The position numbers and the translations under genes were made by a program. A DNA stretch of 64,000 nt from Nitrospirales bacterium LBB_01 (GTDB lineage Bacteria > Nitrospirota > Thermodesulfovibrionia > Thermodesulfovibrionales > Magnetobacteriaceae): NCBI GenBank assembly GCA_004376055.2, contig CP049016.1:558001-622000 (forward strand), read 5' to 3'. Position 1 is the first letter of the stretch. Each line of letters opens with the position of its first letter. The notes under the pieces are model-generated. The model searched no databases. It was not told where the DNA came from and worked only from the letters and a program-made list of their open reading frames with translations. This document shows positions 1 through 7,548 of the stretch, piece by piece.

Positions 1-1383
1 ACCGAGATGCGGTACTCCGGAAAAGCCGCCTCAACTTTGCGGGCATGGAAAGCGCTGTATTTCTCCCTGTTATTACACACCATCATCAAAGCTCAGGTAA
101 TACTTGCAATGGCTAAAATACTTGACGCCACACTTGGATGGGGTAAGTGGACTGCTATCTTAATTTCAAGCTCTGTGACAATTGTCTATTCACTGCTTTC
201 TGGGTACTGGGGAGTTATCGTCACGGATTTTTTTCAATTTGTGCTTGCTCAGGCTGGAGCCATCTTAGTTGCCGTATATGCTGTCAATAAAATTGGCGGA
301 CTAAGCCAACTAAAACCTCAAATAGACGCTATCTACGGAGACAACCATTTTATGGATTTTATGCCGCCAATAGACGGCGGGTTTCTCTCCCTGCCAATTC
401 TTACATTTATTGCCTACATGGGGATGAGCTGGTGGTCTAAGTACTCATCGGATGGCGGCGGTGTGGTTGTTCAACGTATGGCATCCTGTAAAAGTGAAAA
501 AGACGCTATCGGCGCCACGTTTTTCTTTAACGTGATAAATTATGCGCTAAGGAGCTGGCCGTGGATAATTGCGGCTCTGGCCTCTTTGATTTTATATCCG
601 GCAATTAAAGACCACGAATCGGTGTATCCGATTATGGCTCTGAATATTCTTCCAAATGGACTGAAAGGCATTGTGTTTGCCTCGTTTTTTGCCGCCTTTA
701 TGTCCACAGTCGGTGTCTATCTAAATCTCTCCAGCGCCTACTTTATGAAAGATTTTTACATGCGATTTGTTAAACAAAACGCTACGGAAAAACACTATAT
801 ATTTGTAACACGGCTCTCTATGCTTGCAATAAGCGGAGTTACCGCAGTGGTCACCTACTACGCAACCTCAATAGAGGGAACGTTTAAGTTTCTGATAGCC
901 TTTGGAAGCGGCACAGGACTTGTGTTTATCATGCGGTGGTACTGGTGGCGCGTAAACGCTTGGAGTGAAATATCAGCCATGACGGCATCCACAATTTCTG
1001 CCTCCGCTATATACATATTCTACGGAGACATCCCATTTTACCAGAAACTGTTTTTCATAATATTCTCTTCAACCGTAGTGTGGGTGGCTGTAACGCTTTT
1101 AACAAAACCAACTGATGAAAGCACTCTGATAGAGTTTTATAAACGCGTGCCGGTTGGTGGTTTTGGCTGGAGGCCAGTTGAGGAAAAGTTAACGAGAGCT
1201 GGTATTAAACTAAATAAAGTGGAAACATCGGTCTTTGATTGGCTGCTTGGAATAGTGTTTGTATATGGACTGACCCTTTCAACCGGAATGCTTCTATTGA
1301 GCAGATATACAGAAGGACTGATTTGTTTGATAACTGGTATAATATGTTTTACTATGCTAAAAAAGAGGATTTTTACCGCATGA
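1..1383 (+). CDS. Sodium:solute symporter family protein (5' end cut by window)
   Basis: A polytopic inner-membrane transporter of the SSS/SSF family, which couples sodium entry to uptake of a solute such as a sugar, amino acid or carboxylate. The reading frame is open to the left edge, so the first helices are missing; the visible 458+ residues start in the conserved MRYSGKAAS region that normally follows helix 3. About ten hydrophobic segments follow, with small-residue-rich helices typical of the LeuT-fold core (FASFFAAFMSTVGVYLNLSSAYFM region, near residues 225-245). The stop overlaps the next gene start by 3 nt (ATGA), so it is translationally coupled to a NagA-like deacetylase. That coupling suggests an amino-sugar-related substrate, but this is inference. 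Confidence 0.85.
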   Translation, partial: TEMRYSGKAASTLRAWKALYFSLLLHTIIKAQVILAMAKILDATLGWGKWTAILISSSVTIVYSLLSGYWGVIVTDFFQFVLAQAGAILVAVYAVNKIGGLSQLKPQIDAIYGDNHFMDFMPPIDGGFLSLPILTFIAYMGMSWWSKYSSDGGGVVVQRMASCKSEKDAIGATFFFNVINYALRSWPWIIAALASLILYPAIKDHESVYPIMALNILPNGLKGIVFASFFAAFMSTVGVYLNLSSAYFMKDFYMRFVKQNATEKHYIFVTRLSMLAISGVTAVVTYYATSIEGTFKFLIAFGSGTGLVFIMRWYWWRVNAWSEISAMTASTISASAIYIFYGDIPFYQKLFFIIFSSTVVWVAVTLLTKPTDESTLIEFYKRVPVGGFGWRPVEEKLTRAGIKLNKVETSVFDWLLGIVFVYGLTLSTGMLLLSRYTEGLICLITGIICFTMLKKRIFTA

Positions 1384-2264
1384 GAGTGGTTGACATTCAC
1401 ACGCATGGAATTGGCGGGTTTGACACCTCAACTGCCTCCCGCAAACAGATTATCCGTATGGCTGAGGTTCATTTCCAGCACGGAGTCACTGAAATCCTGC
1501 CTACAATTTATAGTGACGAGACAGCGGTCATGCGCCTTCACATAGAGACGGTTAAGCGTGCAATGGAAATTCAGGCACAATCGGAAAACAAAATAACAAC
1601 TCAGGCTAAAATAATTGGTATAAATCTTGAGGGGCCATTTCTTAACCCCACCAAGTGCGGCGCATTAAACAGGCAGTCGTTTACTACGCCTGATGTTAAA
1701 GTCTTTGACCGGCTGGTTGAGGGGTTTGAAGATATTGTAAAAATTATAACGATAGCTCCGGAGCTGGATGGCGCAATTGAGTTAATAAAACACGTTGTAA
1801 AACGTGGGATTATAGTAAGCATGGGGCACTCTGAGGCAACGTACTCACAGGCTGAGGCGGGGTTTTATGCAGGGGCCACCGGAGTCACTCATTTATTCAA
1901 CGCTATGCCTGTGTTTCACCACAGAGAGCCGGGGCTTACCGGTTTTGCTCTTACAAATAAAGATATTTACATAGAGGTCATTGGGGATTCGTATCACCTT
2001 CATCCAAAAACCATAGAACTCATTTTTAACCTAAAACCGCCCGAAAAAATAATCCTTATCTCAGACTCCGTCAAGGAGGCTAAAACCACCCTTGCCACAG
2101 GCCGCATTGTTGATTCTAAGGGGACACTGATGGGCGGCTCAATGACTCTTATGGAGGCCGCTAAAAGACTGATTAGTCTGGGGTTTGACGAGCAGTTGGT
2201 CATGAGGACTGTTACCGACAATCCCCAAAGATACCTTAGTGTTTTAACATCTAAAATGGTGTAA
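1380..2264 (+). CDS. N-acetylglucosamine-6-phosphate deacetylase-like amidohydrolase (short form)
   Basis: A TIM-barrel metal-dependent amidohydrolase related to NagA, which removes acetate from GlcNAc-6-phosphate. The ATG at 1380 overlaps the upstream stop and has AGAGGA about 10 nt upstream; a longer frame would overlap the symporter gene heavily. Visible motifs are HTHG near the N-terminus, INLEGPF with the metal-ligand Glu, MGHSEAT, THLFNAM and the catalytic Asp in ISDSV. At 294 residues it is much shorter than E. coli NagA (about 380) and lacks the N-terminal beta-sandwich strands that normally precede HxHG. All recognisable active-site motifs remain, so catalysis is plausible, but the substrate could differ from GlcNAc-6-P. 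Confidence 0.8.
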   Translation: MRVVDIHTHGIGGFDTSTASRKQIIRMAEVHFQHGVTEILPTIYSDETAVMRLHIETVKRAMEIQAQSENKITTQAKIIGINLEGPFLNPTKCGALNRQSFTTPDVKVFDRLVEGFEDIVKIITIAPELDGAIELIKHVVKRGIIVSMGHSEATYSQAEAGFYAGATGVTHLFNAMPVFHHREPGLTGFALTNKDIYIEVIGDSYHLHPKTIELIFNLKPPEKIILISDSVKEAKTTLATGRIVDSKGTLMGGSMTLMEAAKRLISLGFDEQLVMRTVTDNPQRYLSVLTSKMV

Positions 2265-3252
2265 ATGAAGTAAACACAACCGGCCACACCGATAAAACAG
2301 CAAAAACTATCAGAAAAATGATTGAAAGCGCTGCCCATTTCTTTTGTGCATTTTCTACTACTGCGGTAGTGCCAGGCAGTCGTTTAAAAAACTCTGCAAT
2401 ACCCGTTCCCATTGCAAAAGCCACTGTGCCAAAAAGCCCTGCATACAGCGGGTATCCGACATAATTATACTGTCCTTGCAATAGGTCAAATGGGCAGTGA
2501 TGGGTGGGAAGCTCATAGTAGTATATTGAGATAAAGGATATGACAGATGCCAAAGATATTAGGAGATATGGTATTGAAAACGCAAAGAGTAAATACTTAA
2601 ACACAGCTGACTTTGTTCTAAGTGAGATGATTAACGAAACAAGCATGATACATGTAGAAATATAAAACACATACATCATTTGCTTTACAGGGAGAGCGGC
2701 AAGGGCAGAGGCGACGGTTTTTTCCTCAGCGCTAAAAAGTGAGCTGCAACAGGTGGTAACCATTTGAGGTTTAAGAGCGCTAAAGTAGTTAAGTGTCAAA
2801 ATGAAATCAAACAGTATCAATGGAGCAATCAAAAGCAGGAGTTTATACTTAAACTTAACCAGTGGGTAGTTTTCGCACCTTTGATCTATGTGATTAATAA
2901 AAAGCCAAGCGGATGAGACCACAAAGGTCAGGATTTTGGCGTATAAGACATACCAACCGGTGGGTTCAGCGTTAAGCGAACCGGTAGCGCACATAGCGCC
3001 CACAAACAGCTTGTGTATGTCATCGGCAGTAAACACAAAAAGAAAAAGCGACAGAACCTCAATAATCAAAGCAGTGTTGATAATTGTTGCAACGAGATAG
3101 GTTTTTTTTTCAAGTGTCAGCTGAAGCTCAGAACTGCTGGTAATGTCCCAGTGTCTTGATATTGATAAACCAACAAAAGCTGCAAAAAGTGCCATAACAG
3201 ACACAATGGCAGATGCAAGCAGGAGGGCAAGCACTCCGGGGTGAAGAATCAC
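2251..3252 (-). CDS. Polytopic membrane protein of unknown function, next to an ABC transporter
   Basis: 333 residues with about eight predicted membrane helices. I do not recognise a named family. Conserved-looking Cys/His features sit in loops: a Cys in GAMCATGS (about residue 87), a CC pair in TTCCSSLF, and THHCPFDLLQ near the C-terminus, which could bind metal or heme. The gene overlaps the ABC ATPase gene upstream by 4 nt (ATGA), so it is coupled to it, and it forms the last gene of the NosL/permease/ATPase cluster. The 3' end overlaps the convergent nagA-like gene by 14 nt. A role in metal transport or assembly of a metalloprotein is inference from context. Confidence 0.7.
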   Translation of the reverse strand: MILHPGVLALLLASAIVSVMALFAAFVGLSISRHWDITSSSELQLTLEKKTYLVATIINTALIIEVLSLFLFVFTADDIHKLFVGAMCATGSLNAEPTGWYVLYAKILTFVVSSAWLFINHIDQRCENYPLVKFKYKLLLLIAPLILFDFILTLNYFSALKPQMVTTCCSSLFSAEEKTVASALAALPVKQMMYVFYISTCIMLVSLIISLRTKSAVFKYLLFAFSIPYLLISLASVISFISIYYYELPTHHCPFDLLQGQYNYVGYPLYAGLFGTVAFAMGTGIAEFFKRLPGTTAVVENAQKKWAALSIIFLIVFAVLSVWPVVFTSFTPF

Positions 3253-3941
3253 CTTATTACAACCTCTTTGAGTAATCCATCTCTCATTTCCACTGTTTTC
3301 ATCACATGCGGTGAATCATAGACAAGGGGATCATGGGAGGCGATTATAATAGTTTTCCCCTGATGGTTAAGAGTGTGTATGATTTCAAGAAAATCATTGG
3401 ATAGTTTAGTGTCAAGGTGAGCAGTTGGCTCATCGGCAAGGATGATTTCTGGGTTATTTATTAATGCCCGAGCAATGGCTACCCGCTGCTGCTCACCGCC
3501 TGAGAGTTGTTTTGTTTTAAAGTCCTTTTTGTGAATTATATTTAGCTGCTCTAACACATTATTAGCGCGCTCTTTTATCTCAGAGTATGGCATGATGAGA
3601 GGATACAGAGGAAGCATCACATTTTCAAGCACAGTGATACCTTTTATAAGGTTAAATTGCTGGAATATAAAACCGAAAGTACTTCGCCGTATCTCTGTAA
3701 GAAACCGCTCAGGGAGTTTTGCCACATCTCTTTGTCCCACTATGATTTTCCCTGAAGTTGGACGGGACATGCAGCCGATTTGACCTAAAAGCGTAGTCTT
3801 ACCTGAGCCGCTCGGGCCCTTAAACACTACAAACTCTCCTCTGAATACCTCAAAAGATACATCCGTAAGCGCCCTCATCTCATCAGGAAGCCCTGAGTTA
3901 TACACTTTAGAGACATTCTCTACTTTTACTAAAATATCCAA
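3249..3941 (-). CDS. ABC transporter ATP-binding protein, MacB/LolD type
   Basis: A 230-residue cytoplasmic ATPase. Walker A is GPSGSGKTT (about residues 38-46), the Q-loop FQQFN, the signature LSGGEQQRV, Walker B IILADEP and the H-switch SHD; all catalytic residues are present. The sequence belongs to the LolD/MacB/FtsE branch, which works with FtsX-like permeases rather than with import permeases. The permease gene lies 4 nt upstream and the polytopic gene overlaps downstream. With NosL nearby the complex may export or insert a metal-related substrate, in the spirit of NosFY, but the permease type differs. Confidence 0.9.
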   Translation of the reverse strand: MDILVKVENVSKVYNSGLPDEMRALTDVSFEVFRGEFVVFKGPSGSGKTTLLGQIGCMSRPTSGKIIVGQRDVAKLPERFLTEIRRSTFGFIFQQFNLIKGITVLENVMLPLYPLIMPYSEIKERANNVLEQLNIIHKKDFKTKQLSGGEQQRVAIARALINNPEIILADEPTAHLDTKLSNDFLEIIHTLNHQGKTIIIASHDPLVYDSPHVMKTVEMRDGLLKEVVIR

Positions 3942-3945
3942 TCGC

Positions 3946-5109
3946 CTACATCCTCATAATTGTATCGGGGTCAGTTATCGCAGCTTTCCATGAGGGCACC
4001 ACAGTGCTTACCACATAGGGGACAACTGTCAGAAAGAAAATTGAAAACACATGATAGATGTTAATATACGGAATTGGTTGAAAAGGCGGAAATAGAACCG
4101 ACCATCCTTTAAGCACCGGGCCAAAAAGTACCGCTCCAAATAAAAACACATGAATGTAGGCAAATATAAGCCCTGTAAGAAATGACACAAGGGAGACCAC
4201 CGTGCCCTCCCAGAATTTTAACTTAAGCACGTCAGAGGTTTCCCAGCCGATAGCTTTAAGAATACCTATCTCCTGTTTTTCTCGAGCACTTAGACCGGTT
4301 GCCTTATCCCACACAAATATAGCAAACGCAAGCAGCGCTCCAAAAAACATCGTGACAATCATTCCCCCGCGCCAGTTAAACACGCTGTCATAGGTACGAA
4401 TTATGTCGCCTTTGAGTATAATTCGAGTGTCAGGAAAGGCTCTTGCTATTTTCCGGGCGACCGTTTGAATTTCCGTATCGTTATAGACCTCCACGACTAA
4501 ATCTGTGGCACGGTCTTTGGGAATATCAAAGAAAGTAATCAGATCGTCTTTGTCCATAATTATCAGGTCATTGGTAAGCATTGCCGATGTGCTGTCAAAA
4601 ATCCCAACGGTTTTAAGCGAGATACTCTTACCCTCGCCTATAGCAAGAAACATGGTGTCGTTAAAGTTTAATTTTCTAAGCTCTGCCACACCTTTACCCA
4701 CGGCACACTCTCCCGTTCCCTGCGGAAGTTTACCGTTTAGAAGTTTAAGAGTTGGCAGCTCCTTTGTAAGACCCATGACTGTATAATTAGCACGAGTAAG
4801 TGAGTCATAGTAGTAACCCCAGTATCGGGGTAGCACCTTACCAACGCCGGCAATTGAGGAAATTGTATCAACATAACTGAGCGGTATTAAATCATGTCTG
4901 CCCACAGAAAGTCTTTGAACAATTATCTCAGGTGATTCGTAAAAAACGTTCATTGCCTCCACTTTAAACGCATTGGTAAGAAACAGTATGGAGCTTATTA
5001 TGGCAATTATTATACTAAAGACTACAATTATGGCGAGGTTTTTATATTTTTTCCTAATCAAGGAGGAAATTGCATATTCAAGTATCTTATTGTGTCCCCA
5101 GTCTGCCAT
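3946..5109 (-). CDS. ABC transporter permease, FtsX/MacB family
   Basis: 387 residues with the MacB/LolC layout: one N-terminal helix (IIVVFSIIIAIISSILFL, about residues 25-43), a large extracytoplasmic domain of about 200 residues, then three C-terminal helices. The cytoplasmic motif SAREKQEIGILKAIGW before the last helices is the classic FtsX-family coupling segment. The start at 5109 (MADWGHNK) was chosen over an in-frame start at 5157 because AGGAG lies upstream of it, although the 14-nt spacing is long. It pairs with the ATPase 4 nt downstream. Its upstream partners appear to have been separated from it by the CHASE2 gene and a miniature element. Confidence 0.85.
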   Translation of the reverse strand: MADWGHNKILEYAISSLIRKKYKNLAIIVVFSIIIAIISSILFLTNAFKVEAMNVFYESPEIIVQRLSVGRHDLIPLSYVDTISSIAGVGKVLPRYWGYYYDSLTRANYTVMGLTKELPTLKLLNGKLPQGTGECAVGKGVAELRKLNFNDTMFLAIGEGKSISLKTVGIFDSTSAMLTNDLIIMDKDDLITFFDIPKDRATDLVVEVYNDTEIQTVARKIARAFPDTRIILKGDIIRTYDSVFNWRGGMIVTMFFGALLAFAIFVWDKATGLSAREKQEIGILKAIGWETSDVLKLKFWEGTVVSLVSFLTGLIFAYIHVFLFGAVLFGPVLKGWSVLFPPFQPIPYINIYHVFSIFFLTVVPYVVSTVVPSWKAAITDPDTIMRM

Positions 5110-5338
5110 AAAAATAATTGTAACTCCTCTTGCATTTAAGCAATTGCAAAACACCATACTCCAAAATAGAGCCCATCTGCTTTCTAATGTCAGTATAACA
5201 ACTGCCCACTCTCTGCGTCAACTTTGTTGTTCCGCCCTTTTTTTACAATTAGACGCTTACTCTTTATCACTTTTTACACAGTTATATGTAACATTTAAAA
5301 AATATGATAATTACTGGTAATATTATGAGATAATGATA

Positions 5339-5574
5339 AATGCTTATTGAGTTAACTCCGGTAGAGTGTTTTCATGGTTCTAAGGAGGTAGGTTTCTATG
5401 TTTTTTAAAGTGGAAAAAAGGACTGGATTCCCGCTCGTAGGCGGGAATGACAAGAAAAACGGCGGGAATGACAAGGATGGGAGCGATTTTACAGGGAATC
5501 CCCTTTAGGGGAGGTCATTCCTGCGAAGGCAGGAATCCAGTTTTTTTGTTAATGGAGTTAACTGCATAGTCAAT
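5339..5574. mobile_element. Miniature inverted-repeat element, copy 1 (inverted relative to copies 2-4)
   Basis: Bounded by imperfect 21-nt terminal inverted repeats, AATGCTTATTGAGTTAACTC(C) on the left and GGAGTTAACTGCATAGTCAA(T) on the right, matching at 16 of 21 positions. Exact 8-bp direct repeats TAATGATA flank it at 5331-5338 and 5575-5582. Inside are two hairpins, ATTCCCGCTCGTAGGCGGGA(AT) and ATTCCTGCGAAGGCAGGAAT, joined by repeats of GGCGGGAATGACAA. No coding sequence is present, so it must have moved using a transposase encoded elsewhere. The right target duplication contains the start codon of the CHASE2 gene. Confidence 0.85.
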
Positions 5575-5576
5575 TA

Positions 5577-6671
5577 ATGATAATTCATTTAAGATATAAA
5601 TATTTTTTTCTGTTATCTTTTTTAATAGCATATTTTGTATCTGATGTTTCATTTATAATCAGAGAATATCTTCCTATCATAGACGATTACCTTTATGGCA
5701 GGCGGTTTCCAACTATGAGTAAGAGCACAACCCCGATACTCATTGTCGAAATAGATGACGAAACTGTTAAGCGATATGGTTATTTGCCATATAAGCGTTC
5801 TTCATATGGCGAGGTTATTTCAAGGATTCTTGAAGGGAAACCAAAAGTCCTTGGTATAGATATTTTTTTCTATAAGATTAGAGACCTTAATGACGATATC
5901 AAACTTGTTAAAATACTTGAAAATGCAAAATCTAACGTAGTACTTGCCTATGAAAAAGATGAATTGGACAGATTACTATTAAATCAGCTTAGCTATAAAA
6001 CAGCCTATAGAAACAATGACAACGTTACCCTTGCAAACGCTAAAGTAACACATGTTTCCTATAATAACGAATCTTTTGCTATAGATGTGAATACCGATAC
6101 TTACAAAGGTAAAGACTATCTGCCATTTCCTTTTGAGGTAGTAAGTAAATATCTTGGCGGCAAAGCTATCCATTCGTTTTATAAAAATCTTTCATACCAT
6201 TATACATTAATTAATTATACCGACAGGAAATTCCCCTCGATACCATTTTGGAAAGTTAAAGACACAGAGCCAGCAGTTTTTAAAGATAAAATAGTGTTGA
6301 TTGCGGCAACTTCACTCCCTTTAGGCGATATACACCAAACTCCAATCTCAAAAAAGACGCCCGGCACGTACATTCTTGCTTATACAATAGATATGCTGCT
6401 TAACGGAAATTTCATCGTCCCGATAGATGAAAATCACCAGAAAGCTCTGACATTTTTAGCAGCTTTCGTAACTTCATTAATAGCGCTAACTTTAAAAAGA
6501 TTACCGGCTTTTTTTGTAACAATTTTTTCCATCATAGCGATAAAGCTTGTAACGGATATGTTGTTTCATGATTACCTGATATACATGTATTTTGTGCCTT
6601 TTTTGTTTGCCCTTCTAATTACACATCTAATTGTTATAGTTTATACAAACACCTTGAAATCAGTATGTTGA
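5577..6671 (+). CDS. CHASE2-domain sensory membrane protein without output domain
   Basis: 364 residues: an N-terminal helix (about 8-25), an extracytoplasmic CHASE2 domain (about 40-270), then three closely spaced helices (about 285-360). CHASE2 signatures seen are ILIVEIDDETVKRYG, the small-residue strand VLGIDIFF, and DKIVLIAATSLPLGDIHQTP followed by PGTYILAYTIDMLLNG. CHASE2 receptors usually continue into a cyclase, kinase or c-di-GMP domain; here the protein stops just after the last helix, so it is an orphan sensor or a truncated gene. The start codon lies in the target duplication of the miniature element and no Shine-Dalgarno is visible. The 3' end overlaps a convergent gene by 12 nt. 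Confidence 0.8.
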   Translation: MIIHLRYKYFFLLSFLIAYFVSDVSFIIREYLPIIDDYLYGRRFPTMSKSTTPILIVEIDDETVKRYGYLPYKRSSYGEVISRILEGKPKVLGIDIFFYKIRDLNDDIKLVKILENAKSNVVLAYEKDELDRLLLNQLSYKTAYRNNDNVTLANAKVTHVSYNNESFAIDVNTDTYKGKDYLPFPFEVVSKYLGGKAIHSFYKNLSYHYTLINYTDRKFPSIPFWKVKDTEPAVFKDKIVLIAATSLPLGDIHQTPISKKTPGTYILAYTIDMLLNGNFIVPIDENHQKALTFLAAFVTSLIALTLKRLPAFFVTIFSIIAIKLVTDMLFHDYLIYMYFVPFLFALLITHLIVIVYTNTLKSVC

Positions 6672-6950
6672 GCCTCTATTTGGCGGCACTATGGAGCCTG
6701 CAGGAAAGTGGTCTATTGAGGAGGGAAAATCCTGAAAAGCGGTGAAAAAATCCGCTTGTGACGGATGCCTCGTATAACGGGCCTCCGTCCAAACCGCAAC
6801 ATCTGTAAGAGTAAGCTCACGCACCAACTGTCGTTTGGCGTCAAGCTGCACCTGCATGTGAGTCAGAGAATAAACCGAAAACACTGAAAACACCAACAAC
6901 AGCAGCGTTTCAAAAAACACCAAAAGTATAAAGGTTTTTGTTTTTATCAT
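6660..6950 (-). CDS. Small membrane-anchored protein downstream of NosL, unknown function
   Basis: 96 residues: an N-terminal membrane anchor (ILLVFFETLLLLVFSVFSVY, about 8-27), then a soluble tail with a TEARYTRHPSQADFF motif and a FQDFPSSIDHFPAGSIVPP segment. From memory, similar short proteins with the TEARYTRHPSQAD motif occur beside NosL and FtsX-type permease genes in other anaerobes; I could not check this. It starts 13 nt after the nosL-like stop, so the two are probably cotranscribed. Function is unknown. The Tyr/His/Arg-rich motif may bind a partner or a metal. Confidence 0.65.
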   Translation of the reverse strand: MIKTKTFILLVFFETLLLLVFSVFSVYSLTHMQVQLDAKRQLVRELTLTDVAVWTEARYTRHPSQADFFTAFQDFPSSIDHFPAGSIVPPNRGSTY

Positions 6951-6963
6951 TAGTTACATATTC

Positions 6964-7464
6964 TTAATGTTTTTTCATACTGTCATCGTGCATTGACATA
7001 CCAGGTATATCAGCCGCTGTTATCTCGCTAAATTTAAGCGTCTTATCACCCTTATGGTCAAGCATAAACCCTTTTACTTTACCCTCAGAAACAGGCACTA
7101 CCTCAGTTCCCATAGGGCCCTCGACGTTGCTTCCAATCACAAAGACTACCGAGTCTGCCTTCACGGTCTTTGCACTATAGTACTCGGTCACGTATATGTC
7201 GGATATATCAGCCTGAGTCTTGTGCTTGTTGTATTTAGCAACATCAAAGTAGAATTTGAGCATATCCTTTGGACCGTCAAAATACACATAGGTTCCGTCT
7301 TTAAACACTATCTGAGCTGCCCATTTTGGGAACGGCTTAACGAGCATACCGCATACAGCACACTTATCGTTAGCGCCTGGTTTTTTAGCATCATGCGCCC
7401 AAACAGGCATAGTTATTCCAAAAACTAAAAGAAACACTGCAGCATACATAACCTTTCTTAACAT
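6964..7464 (-). CDS. nosL: NosL family copper-binding protein
   Basis: 166 residues with a cleavable signal peptide ending near VWAHD (residue 24) and a NosL domain. The Cu(I) site motif CAVCGM gives Cys35, Cys38 and Met40. The downstream pattern QIVFKDGTYVYFDGPKDML is typical of the family. NosL proteins deliver copper for nitrous oxide reductase maturation, but NosL-like proteins also occur without nosZ, and no nosZ is present here. The C-terminal tail MSMHDDSMKKH is Met/His-rich and may add a copper site. A good Shine-Dalgarno (GGAGGGG, in the complement of 7466-7480) precedes the ATG. It heads the minus-strand cluster. Confidence 0.85.
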   Translation of the reverse strand: MLRKVMYAAVFLLVFGITMPVWAHDAKKPGANDKCAVCGMLVKPFPKWAAQIVFKDGTYVYFDGPKDMLKFYFDVAKYNKHKTQADISDIYVTEYYSAKTVKADSVVFVIGSNVEGPMGTEVVPVSEGKVKGFMLDHKGDKTLKFSEITAADIPGMSMHDDSMKKH

Positions 7465-7548
7465 TAACCCCTCCTTTAGTGAAATATCACAGTAGTCACT
7501 CTTATGATAACACCTGAGACATGAAAAATACTACAGAAGGCAACTTGC

